This document shows, piece after piece, positions 1 to 8,684 of a DNA stretch of 53,794 bases (the stretch's first letter is position 1; each line of letters opens with the position of its first letter). Position numbers and translations under genes: made by a program. Source of the DNA: DASYML01 sp036399835. GTDB lineage: Bacteria; Acidobacteriota; Blastocatellia; Pyrinomonadales; Pyrinomonadaceae. The stretch lies in contig DASWMI010000096.1 in NCBI GenBank assembly GCA_036399835.1, forward strand, positions 1-53,794. Reading direction: 5' to 3'. The notes beneath the pieces were generated by a model. That model searched no databases and was not told where the DNA came from. It saw only the letters and a list, made by a program, of their open reading frames with translations.

Positions 1-8
1 CTGCCCGC

Positions 9-38
9 GAGCTTTCAAGAGCTTGAAAGCTCTTTCTC
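9..38 (+). terminator. Rho-independent terminator of an upstream gene
   Basis: A perfect 10-bp stem (GAGCTTTCAA at 9-18 with TTGAAAGCTC at 23-32) closes a 4-nt loop and is followed by TTTCTC. It probably ends a gene lying left of the window. The T-tract is short, so it may also be a plain hairpin. Confidence 0.55.
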
Positions 39-83
39 AGTCGAAGTGTGCGCGCTCTTTGCTTCGTCGGCGGAGGTATAGTG

Positions 84-608
84 ATGAAGAGATTCGACAA
101 CCCTTTAGAGCATGTCAGTGTGGCCGCGCCCTGCACGGCTGACTGGGACGCAATGCTCGGCGACGAGCGCGTGCGTTTTTGCAGCCAGTGCCGGCTCAAT
201 GTCTACAATCTTTCGGGGATGTCAAAGCGCGAGGCCGAAGCGCTCATCGGCGGAACGGAAGGGCGGCTCTGCGCACGTTTTTACAGACGCCCGGACGGCT
301 CAATCCTGACACGCAACTGCCCCGTCGGACTCAGCAATCTCAAGCGTCGCGCCTCACGCGTCGCCGCCGCGTTTGCCTCAGCCCTCGTAGGCTTTATGAC
401 GGGAATCGGCTTTCATGCGATGACAAATCTCAGAGTTGATAGCCTGCCCTTCGTGCGGCAAACTTCGACCCATCACGCGACATTGGGCGTGCTCGCCGTG
501 CCAGAGCGAAAACCGGAAACTGTCAAAGCTCCTCCGATGGTCAAGATAGAAGACACGGGAAAGACTGATAGCAAGCATCTTTGGACCAGCAGAGCGCGAT
601 CAAAATAG
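84..608 (+). CDS. Conserved Cys-motif protein with one membrane segment
   Basis: Protein of 174 aa. ATG at 84 is chosen because GGAGG lies at 72-76; GTG 81 and an ATG at 48 are less likely. The N-terminal half is a compact Cys-containing domain: CTADWDAM, FCSQC with VYNLSGM, LCARFYRRPDG and NCPVGL, with the CxxC and flanking Cys suggesting metal or redox binding. A hydrophobic segment (about residues 110-130) follows, then a polar tail, so the Cys domain would face the cytoplasm. I recognise the pattern as recurring in environmental bacteria but know no function. It converges with the SWIM gene across 56 bp. Real gene: high confidence; role: unknown. Confidence 0.75.
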   Translation: MKRFDNPLEHVSVAAPCTADWDAMLGDERVRFCSQCRLNVYNLSGMSKREAEALIGGTEGRLCARFYRRPDGSILTRNCPVGLSNLKRRASRVAAAFASALVGFMTGIGFHAMTNLRVDSLPFVRQTSTHHATLGVLAVPERKPETVKAPPMVKIEDTGKTDSKHLWTSRARSK

Positions 609-664
609 AAGCATCATCATTAGAGCCAGGCCCTTTAAAATATCTTCCGCTCATCTTGACAGCT

Positions 665-985
665 TTAAGCTGCGCGTGCGCGCTGGCTTCTGGGGTCGTA
701 CTCGTATGCCAGATAGTGCCGTCCTATGTACTTGAGGACAGCCGAGACGTGCTTGCATTCAAAGCCTGGTTCGGCGTTGCCGCGAAAGACAAAATCCGCG
801 CACGTACAGGCCAGGTGCTTTGTTTCCGGGTCGCGGAAGAGATGATAAAACTGCTCGCCCTCGGACTCCGAACAGGCCATCCAGCCATACGGCTCGGCCT
901 CGAAAACCCTGATTCTTTCAGAGCGTGCCGCACGCTGCTCGGCGGCTGAAAAGGTCTGTCTGCTGGTTGCCACTCTCTTGTTCAT
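665..985 (-). CDS. Small SWIM zinc-finger domain protein
   Basis: Protein of 106 aa. The segment ACTCADFVF...ECKHVSAVLKY (about residues 59-86) has the CxC...CxH signature of the SWIM zinc-binding domain, which binds DNA or protein partners in larger proteins such as Swi2/Snf2 helicases. Here it stands alone after a charged N-terminal helix rich in Arg and Glu (FSAAEQRAARSERI). No helicase gene is adjacent, so the partner is unknown. The upstream region carries a small dyad at 1053-1076. The family call rests only on the zinc signature. Confidence 0.7.
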   Translation of the reverse strand: MNKRVATSRQTFSAAEQRAARSERIRVFEAEPYGWMACSESEGEQFYHLFRDPETKHLACTCADFVFRGNAEPGFECKHVSAVLKYIGRHYLAYEYDPRSQRARAA

Positions 986-1052
986 GACTACTCCGACTCC
1001 TCATTAATAATCGAGAAGTGGATTATACCACGGCTGGCCCGCAGGTGGGAAG

Positions 1053-1076
1053 CCGTTTCATGGTTGAAACAAACGG
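1053..1076. promoter_or_regulatory. Nested dyad upstream of the SWIM gene
   Basis: CCGTTT (1053-1058) and AAACGG (1071-1076) enclose GTTTCA/TGAAAC arms, about 70 bp upstream of the SWIM start and 40 bp downstream of the next minus-strand start region's 3' end. It could be an operator or a weak hairpin; there is no T-tract. Confidence 0.25.
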
Positions 1077-1114
1077 ATAATTTGCATCATCGCAACTGGC
1101 GGTCTCTTTCGTCC

Positions 1115-1765
1115 TTAGCGTGGCGAAGTGGGTCTGTCCAGGATGATCAGGATGAATGATTCGTCTGCGCGCCCTGTGGTCATCGTGCCGATGATGGTCG
1201 GGGTGTTGGCGCTGATGCCGAGTTCCGTGTTGATGCCGATTGGCTCGTAGCTGAGGATAGGAGAGCCGCCTTTATTATCATTGCTCTGCCCGTTGTAGGT
1301 CACGATGGGCACACGCAGGCCGAATCTGAACTTCTCAATCTGGACCACCTGCTGGCCCGCGTCCATCTTGATATCCGAGAGATTGAATTCATAAAAGGTC
1401 GGAGTGTTCGGGCCTGCATTGCTCGGGAAGAGAGAGCCAGCGACGCCCTTGACGTTAAGGCTGCCGCCGTTCTTGACGCGATTAAAGAAGGTGGCGGCCA
1501 ACCTGTAATTTGAAAAGGGCATGGTTGACCTGAGCTGTTTGACGACCCCGTCGAGCGCGGATGGAACAGCGCCACGCTCGCCTCCTTCGCTTGAGCCGAC
1601 AAGCAGGTAAAGCTGTATGTCGTGGTTGAGACTATCGCTTGCGGCGGTCTGGCCCGCATTGAAGAGAAATGCATTGGGCTGCTGCGCGAGAGCCTTGTTT
1701 GGTTGAATGGTCCAGAGCGCGAGCAGGAAAAAGAGAGCGGCTGTGCAGTGTTTCAGTTTTATCAT
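1115..1765 (-). CDS. Secreted protein of unknown function
   Basis: Protein of 216 aa. A clear signal peptide occupies residues 1-28 (MIKLKHC..., hydrophobic core FFLLALW, likely cleavage after ALAQ), so it is exported. The start is supported by GGAGG six bases before the ATG on the minus strand. The mature part is rich in beta-type residues and Asn/Gly/Pro and ends in a hydrophobic-charged strand (FILIILDRPTSPR). I recognise no domain. It sits between the SWIM gene and ppa on the same strand, with gaps of about 130 and 206 bp, so probably its own unit. Confidence 0.65.
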   Translation of the reverse strand: MIKLKHCTAALFFLLALWTIQPNKALAQQPNAFLFNAGQTAASDSLNHDIQLYLLVGSSEGGERGAVPSALDGVVKQLRSTMPFSNYRLAATFFNRVKNGGSLNVKGVAGSLFPSNAGPNTPTFYEFNLSDIKMDAGQQVVQIEKFRFGLRVPIVTYNGQSNDNKGGSPILSYEPIGINTELGISANTPTIIGTMTTGRADESFILIILDRPTSPR

Positions 1766-1971
1766 CAGAGCCTCCAGAGCAAGATTGTAGCCGGCTGTGT
1801 GCGCGCATCAAGATGCGGCTGGCACAACCCCTTGCACGCTCAGGCAGGATTTCCGTTCCACGAAAACAGCGCCGGACCGATGAAGAAAAAATCAGCTCAA
1901 AGTTAACGAGCTTGAGAAGCGCTTAATCTCTGAGCCTGAATTTTTGCTGGACCAGTGAGAGTGCGCGCGCG

Positions 1972-2589
1972 TCAACGACGGCTCTTCTTTGCCTTCGAGC
2001 GCGAGCGTTTCTTTGCTCCATTGCGACGCGCGTGTTTGCGCTTGAAGCTTTGGATGCCCTCCGCGATGAGGCTCCTGGCCTGCTTCGGGCCGAAGCGTCC
2101 GAGCGGCTTGAACTCTTTGCCTTTGACTTGATTGTAGGAGACGAAAAAATGCTCTATCTCGTCAAGCAGGCTATCGTTAAGGTCTTCAAGCGAGCGCACA
2201 TCTTGATGAGTGCGCGAATCGGCGGCGACGGCGATGAGCCTGTCGTTGCGCGTCGTCTCGCCGTCGCGCTCTGTCTGCTCGGCTTCAATCACGCCGATGA
2301 GCCGCGCGGGTACAAGGCAGCCAGTGAAGGCCGCTTCGTCCATCAGGACCAGTACGTCAAGGGGGTCGCCGTCGCCGCCAACGGTTGAGGGAACGAAACC
2401 GAAGTCGAAGGGAAAGACCGCTCCGGCAGGCAACACGCCTCCGAGCTTGAAAAGGCCAAGCTCTTCGTCGAAGTTATACTTGTTTCTACGGCCCCTCGGC
2501 GTTTCGATAATGACGTGCAGCTCATCGGACGATTCCGCGTAGGCGCTTAAACCCTGAAATGGACCGACCCTGCTTGACCTCAGACCCAT
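1972..2589 (-). CDS. ppa: Inorganic pyrophosphatase (family I) with a basic C-terminal tail
   Basis: Hydrolyses PPi to two phosphates with Mg2+, pulling biosynthetic reactions forward in the cytoplasm. The 205-aa protein carries the family I signature DGDPLDVL (Asp73, Asp75, Asp78), the substrate-site IETPRGRRNKY (Glu29, Arg/Lys cluster) and FPFDFGFVP. AAGGAG lies about 9 bases before the ATG. Family I enzymes usually have about 175 residues; here some 20 extra residues at the C-terminus are almost all Lys/Arg (KKRSRSKAKKSRR), a tail not needed for catalysis that may bind nucleic acid or another polyanion. The family assignment is firm, the tail function unknown. Confidence 0.93.
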   Translation of the reverse strand: MGLRSSRVGPFQGLSAYAESSDELHVIIETPRGRRNKYNFDEELGLFKLGGVLPAGAVFPFDFGFVPSTVGGDGDPLDVLVLMDEAAFTGCLVPARLIGVIEAEQTERDGETTRNDRLIAVAADSRTHQDVRSLEDLNDSLLDEIEHFFVSYNQVKGKEFKPLGRFGPKQARSLIAEGIQSFKRKHARRNGAKKRSRSKAKKSRR

Positions 2590-2668
2590 TCTCTCAATCT
2601 CCTTAAAGGTTTTTCATCAGCCGGAGGGCCTGTGGCCTGCGGGCTGGCGTTCAACTTTTTGCAGGAAC

Positions 2669-2825
2669 TATCCAAAAATTTGAATCGGGATTTTGGATAA
2701 GCCCGCTTACGAATTTTCGGGTGAACATCTAAAAATTTGAATTCAGTCGCTTTAGTAGTATATCTTGTAGGTTCTGGATTCAAGGAACGCCAGATGCATG
2801 AAAATATTTCGCTTGTAAGCTTTTC
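2669..2825 (+). promoter_or_regulatory. Conserved upstream module of receptor 1 (inverted repeat plus three blocks)
   Basis: Inverted repeat TATCCAAAA (2669-2677) / TTTTGGATA (2691-2699) with a 13-nt spacer, then TTCAGTCGCTTTAG (2742-2755), a 24-nt block at 2777-2800 containing GGAACGCCAGATGCATG, and ATTTC/AGCTTTTC at 2806-2825. The same elements, in the same order and with nearly identical spacing, occur upstream of the second receptor (8278-8433). About 258 bp separate it from the start codon, so it is either a distal promoter/operator or the start of a long leader RNA. Nothing else I recognise lies between 2590 and 3083 apart from a small hairpin at about 3008-3031. Confidence 0.55.
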
Positions 2826-3083
2826 CGAGTCTGCCGTGAGTCGAGACGGTCTTCGGATGGCCCGCTCACCGGGACAGGCTCTTTGCTCTATACATACCAG
2901 GGCCATCTCTTTCCAGTAATTCTCAAAACTTTCGTTCACGAGGTCGTCCGCCTTGCGATTCGTCCGATCTCGTTCAATGCCAACTGTGGGCGGGCCTCTG
3001 AGGTGAGGGACTTGAGCTTGAAAGCTGTCCCGCGCCGCATTGCTCGCTCTTGCTACTCACTGAAGTTCACTTTGGAGGTCCCG

Positions 3084-6000
3084 ATGACAAGACAATGGTT
3101 TTTAAGAGGGCATGCCAGTGTAATGCTTTGCGGGCTTCTGCTCCTCCTCTGTTTTAGCAATGCCTCGGCTCAGACGGGCACATCCAGCGTGCGCGGCACG
3201 GTGACGGACCAGCAGGGAAATGTCGTCGCCGGCGCTAACGTGACGCTCACCAGCGTTGACACGAACGCTGCTCGCACAGCCGTCACGAGCGACAATGGCA
3301 CGTATGTCTTCGAGCTGGTCCAGCCGGGCGACTATCGCCTTGAAGTCGAAGCCAAGGGCTTCAAGAAATCTGTCATTAACGACCTGCACGCGCTGATCGC
3401 CAAGCCGACACCGGCTGACGTGCAACTCGAAGTCGGCAGCGTGACGGAGGTCGTGACGGTTGCCGCGGGCACTGAGGCGCTGGTCAACAAAGACGATGCC
3501 AGCCTCGGTAACAACTTCGTCAACCAGCAGATTACACAACTGCCGCTCGAAGCGCGCAACGTCGCTTCGCTTCTGACCTTGCAGCCGGGCGTGACACGCA
3601 ACGGCTACGTCAACGGGGCGCGCAGCGACCAGTCCAACGTCACGCTCGACGGCGTGGACATCAACGAACAACAGACCAACCAGCTTGGCGCTCCCGCGCT
3701 GACGGACACTCCCGAAGATACTATCAGCCGGACCACCACGCCGAGCAATAATACCGTGCTGCGTCTGAACGCCGAAGCCATAGAAGAGTTTCGCGTCACG
3801 ACGAGCAACGCCAACGCGCAGGCCGGGCGCAGTTCCGGCGCGCAGATCGCGCTCATCACCAAGGGCGGCTCAAACGAGTTTCGCGGCGCGGCCTTCTGGT
3901 TTCATCGCCCGACGATTCTGACAGCCAACGACTTTTTCAATAACCGCTCGGGCGTCGAGCGCCCGACGCTGATTCGCAACACGTTCGGCGGCGCTATCGG
4001 CGGGCCTGTGATTAAGGAGCGCGCCTTCTTCTTTTACAGTCTTGAAGGCAGACGCGACCGTAGCCAGACGACCGTCGTGCGCAGGGTTCCGCTGACGAGC
4101 CTCGGGCGCGGCGAGCTGCGCTACATCAATCCGCAGGGCGGCGTGACGACCTTGACGGCAGCCAACATCGCCACCATCTTCCCGACCTTGAACGGTGAGA
4201 ATCCGCTGGCCGTCTCGGCTCTGGCCGCAGCCGCCGCCAGGTATCCCTACAACGACATAGGCTCTGAGGGCGACAGCTTCCGCGATGCTTCAGGCAATAT
4301 CGTGCTGCTCAACACAGCCGGATACCGCTTCAACGCTCCTTTACCTGTTGACCTCAATTCGCACGTTGCCAAGTTCGACTTTAATATCACCAACAAGCAG
4401 ACAGCGTTTGTCCGCGCCAACGTGGTCTACGACCTCATCGGCGGCGTGCCTGCTTTCCCTGACACGCCGAGTCCGGATACCTGGTCTCACCCGATGGGGA
4501 TAGCCGCCGGGCACACCTGGACCATCAATAACAATCTCGTCAACAACTTCCGCTACGGCATCACGCGCGAGGCTTTTACGCAGGGCGGCGATGCGGCCAA
4601 GAATGAAATCTTCTTCCGCTTCGTCTTCTTCCCTGTGCTGGATTCGCGCACGCTGACGCGCGTCACGCCGACGCATAATTTCACGGACGACATCTCCTGG
4701 GTCAAGGGCACGCACGCGATGCAGTTTGGCACGAACATTCGCATCATTCGCAATCGCAGAGAAAGCTTTGCCAACGCCTACGACCTGGCCTATACGAATC
4801 CTTCTTACTATCAGGGGTCAGGCAGCATCCTCAATGATGCCGTCAACAACTTCTCGCCTCTGGGCGGCGGGCAAACGCAGATCGTGCAGAACGCCGTCTC
4901 GGCGCTGCTCGGACGCCTCTCGACCTACGAGGCCAGATTCACTTTTGACAAGGAAGGGAATCTGCTTGAGAACGGTGTGCCCACGCAGAGAGAGTTTGCG
5001 ACTGAAGAATATGATGTCTACGCGCAGGATGTCTGGAAGATGTCTCAGAACCTGACGCTGACCTATGGACTGCGCTACGGCCTCAGCCGCCCCGTCTATG
5101 AAACACAAGGCTACGAGGCGAAGCCGAACATCACTTTGTCGGAATACCTGCGGCGCAGGATAGAGGCTTCGGGCAGAGGGCAGAACTACAACGAGACGCT
5201 GACGGTGGACCTTTCTGGTCCAGCCAACGGCAAGGGGTATATGTACCCCTGGGACAAGAACAACTTCCAGCCGCGCGTCGGCCTCGCCTGGTCGCCTGGC
5301 TTTAAGACGGGCTTTCTAGCCAAGCTCTTCGGCACTAACAACCAGTCTGTCATTCGCGGTGGTTTCGCCATCACCAACGACTACATCGGTCAACAACTCG
5401 CCGTCAGGTTTGACCTCAACAACTCGCTGGGCTTCGTCTCCAGCCAGACCAGCCCGACCAACTTCTGCAACTTTACAAACCACATCTGCCCGCTCTTTAC
5501 CTCCTTCTCGCAGGATGTGCGCCACCTGCCGCTGATCGTCATCCCGACCAGCCTCTCTTTCCCGCAGCAGCAGCCTGCGGATATGTCTTTGCGCATCGAG
5601 ACGGGGTTGGACGAGGAGATTAAAGCTCCGACCAATTACAGTTGGAATCTCACCTTCGAGCGCGAGCTGCCGAAGGGATTGGTCATCCAGACTTCCTATA
5701 TCGGAAGGCTCGGACGCAATCTGCTGGCTTCGCGTGACGTGATGATGCCCAACAATATAGTTGACCCGAAATCCGGTATGGACTGGTACACGGCGGCTGG
5801 CATTCTCGAAGACCTGCGCCGGAATAACGTGCCTGTTGACAACGTGGCCGCGATACCTTTCTTTGAAAACCTGTTCGGCTCCGTCCCGGGTTTCTCAACC
5901 TTCGTCGCGGGCAGCCGCGGCGCAGGGCGCAACGCCACGCAGGCCGTTTACATAGATGCGCAGCGCTTCAATAAGAACGACTGGACCACCACGCAGCTTG

Positions 6001-6893
6001 ATATTGACCTGGCCCTGCTCGATGCTGGCTTTGCGAATGTCTTCTACCAGCAGCAGTACGGCGCTCTCTCTTCCTTCGCCACGGTCGGCAACTCGAACTA
6101 CCACGCCGGAACGCTCTCGATTCGTGAGCGCTTCGGGCAGACCTTGAGCCTGGACTTCAACTACACACTGTCGAAATCCATGGACGATGCTTCGGGCTTG
6201 CAGACGGCTGGCAGCTACGACGACGGCGCGTTTATCGTCAACCCGCTCAGGCAGCATGATATGTACGCCGTCTCGGATTTTGATATTCGCCACGTCATCA
6301 ACATGAACGGGCTGTGGCAACTGCCAATCGGACGCGGACGCTGGATCAATACTGACAACAGTATCATCAACGGCATCGTCGGCGGCTGGCAGTTGACGGG
6401 CATCTTCCGCTGGAACTCGGGCTTGCCCATCGCCGCCCCCTTCGACGCGGCGACCTGGGCCACCAACTGGAATCACCAGAGTTGGGGCACTAGGACGAGA
6501 CCCGTTCAAGCCTGCCCGGACCGCGGCGGTATCAACCCGCCGTCGCTCTTCGGCGCTTGTAATCTGACAGAGGTTTACCAGAGCTTCCGCAACGCCAAGC
6601 CTGGCGAGACGGGCGACCGCAATGTCTTCCGTCTGCCCGGTTACGTTGGGCTGGACATGGGCCTCAACAAGTCATTCCAGATGCCCTGGAGCGAGAAGCA
6701 AAAGCTTGAGCTTCGCTTTGAGGCATTCAACGTGACCAATACGCAGCGCATGGGCTATGTTCCAGTGACGCGTACCAACTACGGCCTCGTGGTTGACCCA
6801 CAAACCAAGACTCCGCCGACCAACTGGTCCAGCTTTACGGGCATCCAGGGCGAGCGGCGCGTCATGCAGTTCGGCTTCAGGTATACATTCTGA
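3084..6893 (+). CDS. Oar-like TonB-dependent receptor 1 (carboxypeptidase-regulatory domain)
   Basis: Outer-membrane receptor of 1269 aa, expected to import a large ligand (peptide, glycan or siderophore) using TonB energy. The start is ATG 3084 with GGAGG at 3074-3078, followed by a signal peptide ending SNASAQ; the open frame reaches back to 2883 but that extension has no ribosome site and crosses the leader. Order: signal peptide, carboxypeptidase-regulatory beta domain (about residues 30-115, SVRGTVTDQQGNVVAGA), plug domain with NVTLDGVDINEQ and GRSSGAQIALITKGG, then a long beta-barrel ending in aromatic-terminal MQFGFRYTF, the usual outer-membrane insertion signal. It is a paralogue of the receptor at 8685. 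Substrate cannot be told from sequence. Confidence 0.93.
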   Translation: MTRQWFLRGHASVMLCGLLLLLCFSNASAQTGTSSVRGTVTDQQGNVVAGANVTLTSVDTNAARTAVTSDNGTYVFELVQPGDYRLEVEAKGFKKSVINDLHALIAKPTPADVQLEVGSVTEVVTVAAGTEALVNKDDASLGNNFVNQQITQLPLEARNVASLLTLQPGVTRNGYVNGARSDQSNVTLDGVDINEQQTNQLGAPALTDTPEDTISRTTTPSNNTVLRLNAEAIEEFRVTTSNANAQAGRSSGAQIALITKGGSNEFRGAAFWFHRPTILTANDFFNNRSGVERPTLIRNTFGGAIGGPVIKERAFFFYSLEGRRDRSQTTVVRRVPLTSLGRGELRYINPQGGVTTLTAANIATIFPTLNGENPLAVSALAAAAARYPYNDIGSEGDSFRDASGNIVLLNTAGYRFNAPLPVDLNSHVAKFDFNITNKQTAFVRANVVYDLIGGVPAFPDTPSPDTWSHPMGIAAGHTWTINNNLVNNFRYGITREAFTQGGDAAKNEIFFRFVFFPVLDSRTLTRVTPTHNFTDDISWVKGTHAMQFGTNIRIIRNRRESFANAYDLAYTNPSYYQGSGSILNDAVNNFSPLGGGQTQIVQNAVSALLGRLSTYEARFTFDKEGNLLENGVPTQREFATEEYDVYAQDVWKMSQNLTLTYGLRYGLSRPVYETQGYEAKPNITLSEYLRRRIEASGRGQNYNETLTVDLSGPANGKGYMYPWDKNNFQPRVGLAWSPGFKTGFLAKLFGTNNQSVIRGGFAITNDYIGQQLAVRFDLNNSLGFVSSQTSPTNFCNFTNHICPLFTSFSQDVRHLPLIVIPTSLSFPQQQPADMSLRIETGLDEEIKAPTNYSWNLTFERELPKGLVIQTSYIGRLGRNLLASRDVMMPNNIVDPKSGMDWYTAAGILEDLRRNNVPVDNVAAIPFFENLFGSVPGFSTFVAGSRGAGRNATQAVYIDAQRFNKNDWTTTQLDIDLALLDAGFANVFYQQQYGALSSFATVGNSNYHAGTLSIRERFGQTLSLDFNYTLSKSMDDASGLQTAGSYDDGAFIVNPLRQHDMYAVSDFDIRHVINMNGLWQLPIGRGRWINTDNSIINGIVGGWQLTGIFRWNSGLPIAAPFDAATWATNWNHQSWGTRTRPVQACPDRGGINPPSLFGACNLTEVYQSFRNAKPGETGDRNVFRLPGYVGLDMGLNKSFQMPWSEKQKLELRFEAFNVTNTQRMGYVPVTRTNYGLVVDPQTKTPPTNWSSFTGIQGERRVMQFGFRYTF

Positions 6894-6927
6894 GGCCCGG
6901 AGCTTGAGCTGCTTCACACTTTAGGAC

Positions 6928-6963
6928 GCGGGCTGAGGCTTTCAAAGTTTCAGCCCGCTTTTT
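6928..6963 (+). terminator. Terminator of receptor 1
   Basis: GCGGGCTGA (6928-6936) pairs with TCAGCCCGC (6950-6958), followed by TTTTT, 35 bp after the receptor stop codon. A textbook intrinsic terminator; the TPR gene downstream should therefore have its own promoter. Confidence 0.8.
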
Positions 6964-7097
6964 CTTTGCCTTGCAAGCTCAAGAGACGCGCGGATGGTGT
7001 TAAAATGAGCGCACGGATTTCGCGTGCATCACTTTATCTAGAACGTGAGTTGCACATCTCAACAAGGCTCTCAAGCTTTGAGAAAAGGAGCAGCACA

Positions 7098-8153
7098 ATG
7101 CCTGGACACTTGAACATGACAGACTGGCTTGAGATCAGAAATCATGCCTTGAAAAAATGGCTGAGGCATGGCCTGTGGCTCTTGCTGCTCGCTTTGCTTC
7201 CCGCCTTCATGCTCATCAAGAACGTTCAGGCGCAGGGCGGTGGTCACACGCTTTATGGCGATCTCAAAATTGATGAAAGCAAGGTCACAGGACAAAAACC
7301 CTTATCGTTTGATCTCATCCTGTATACCGACAGCGGTCTAGTGGCGGGGCGGCAATCTATCCCTAACCAGGGCCGCTATCGCTTCTTGAATCTGCCCAAC
7401 GGTTGGTACGACCTGGTCGTGGAGGTGGAAGGCAAGGAAGTGGCACGGCTGCGCGTCGAGCTGGCGTCTCTCTACAAAAACGATTTTCGCCGTGACATAG
7501 AGATGGAATGGAATCCTGGACCGACGGTCAAGGGAACGGCCAAGAGTTCCACAGTCTCGGCGGCTGATTTTTACAAACGAGAGGGCGCGAACCAGAAGCT
7601 CTTTGAGAAAGCCGGCGAAGCCATGCGCAGGCAGGAGTACGAGCAGGCCGTCTCACTTTTCACACAGTTGGTTGATAAAGACCCGAAGGATTTTCAAGCC
7701 TGGACAGAACTAGGCACACTCCATTTCAGAAAAGACAGGTTCGCCGATGCCGAGTCGGCTTACCTGCATGCCTTGAAGGAACACCCGGACTATCTTCTGG
7801 CTTTGCTCAACCTGGGCAAGCTACGCATGAAGCAGAAAAAATATGAAGGCTCGATTGAGCCGCTGGTCCAGGCCGTCAAGGTCGAGCCGACCTCTGCGGA
7901 AGTCAACTACCTGCTCGGCGAATCCTACCTGCAAATCAAAAAAGGCTCTCAGGCCGTCGTCTATTTGAATGAGGCACTGCGTTTGGACCCGGTGGGGATG
8001 GCCGAAGTTCATCTGCGGCTGGCTCTGCTTTATGACAGGGCAGGGATGAAGGAGAGGGCCGCAGCCGAGTATGAACAGTTTCTAGCCAAGAAGCCAAATT
8101 ATCCTGAGAAGAAAAAACTCCAGCAGTATATCTCTGAAAATAAAAAGCCCTGA
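7098..8153 (+). CDS. Exported TPR protein with N-terminal beta domain
   Basis: Protein of 351 aa. ATG 7098 is chosen over the longer frame start at 6966 because AAGGAG at 7085-7090 sits seven bases upstream. A charged N-terminus is followed by a hydrophobic segment (WLLLLALLPAFMLI) and an AQG cleavage-like site, so the protein is exported or membrane-anchored. A short beta domain follows (about residues 45-130, YTDSGLVAGRQSIP, resembling a carboxypeptidase-regulatory fold), then four or five tetratricopeptide repeats (AWTELGTLHFRKDRF, LLALLNLGKLRMKQKKY, VNYLLGESYLQIKKGS). TPR arrays act as protein-binding scaffolds. Its place between two giant receptors suggests a periplasmic partner; this is inference. 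Confidence 0.85.
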   Translation: MPGHLNMTDWLEIRNHALKKWLRHGLWLLLLALLPAFMLIKNVQAQGGGHTLYGDLKIDESKVTGQKPLSFDLILYTDSGLVAGRQSIPNQGRYRFLNLPNGWYDLVVEVEGKEVARLRVELASLYKNDFRRDIEMEWNPGPTVKGTAKSSTVSAADFYKREGANQKLFEKAGEAMRRQEYEQAVSLFTQLVDKDPKDFQAWTELGTLHFRKDRFADAESAYLHALKEHPDYLLALLNLGKLRMKQKKYEGSIEPLVQAVKVEPTSAEVNYLLGESYLQIKKGSQAVVYLNEALRLDPVGMAEVHLRLALLYDRAGMKERAAAEYEQFLAKKPNYPEKKKLQQYISENKKP

Positions 8154-8277
8154 GCCTGACGCTTGAAAATATGCAGCTTGTCGTAGGCTTTCACGAATAG
8201 TCGTAAGTTTAAAGCCGCTTTGGGTTTAAAGATTTCGCGGGACAAGGACGGGCGAAGGCTCTCAGGCCGTGACTGTT

Positions 8278-8433
8278 TATCCAAAAACATAAATATAAAC
8301 TTTTGGATAAATTTCTGCGCGGACCTCCGGCCTCTTCACCGGACGATTAAATTTAGCCGCTTTCGCCTCATCAACCTGCTCCCTTGAATCATGGAACGCG
8401 AGATGCGTGGTCGGATTTCATACTAGCTCTTTC
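8278..8433 (+). promoter_or_regulatory. Conserved upstream module of receptor 2
   Basis: Inverted repeat TATCCAAAA (8278-8286) / TTTTGGATA (8301-8309), spacer 14 nt (the arms extend to 10 bp here), then TTTAGCCGCTTTCG (8352-8365), a block at 8386-8409 with GGAACGCGAGATGCGTG, and ATTTC/AGCTCTTTC at 8415-8433. Gap lengths (42, 20, 5 nt) match those of the receptor 1 module (42, 21, 5). The remaining 8154-8277 and 8434-8684 hold no gene I can support. Confidence 0.55.
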
Positions 8434-8684
8434 AAATTGCCTGGCGTTGGCCTGAGTCTCCCGCAGCAGCCGACAATGATAGGCACTTGGTCCAATCCAT
8501 CAGGGGTAGTCTGATTTTTGTTCTGTTAGTCGCAATTTCTGACCCGCGACGGGCGCAGCCCCAGCTCCTGCGACCTCGCACAATAGGGATTCAAGGTTTG
8601 AAACGACTGATGCTCTTTAGCGGGTTCTTCATCTTGCAGCATCACGTTCGTTGACCTGAAGCCCTCGCAAACATGGAGGATTAA

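Noticed and set aside
2580..2939. Minus-strand open frame of 119 codons upstream of ppa
   Set aside because: It lies over the conserved receptor module and leader, has no ribosome site and no recognisable family.
2883..3083. N-terminal extension of receptor 1
   Set aside because: A good ribosome site and signal peptide place the start at 3084; the extension is leader sequence.
8460..8684. Cobalamin- or TPP-type riboswitch before receptor 2
   Set aside because: I looked for the consensus boxes and did not find them; only the shared module is supported.
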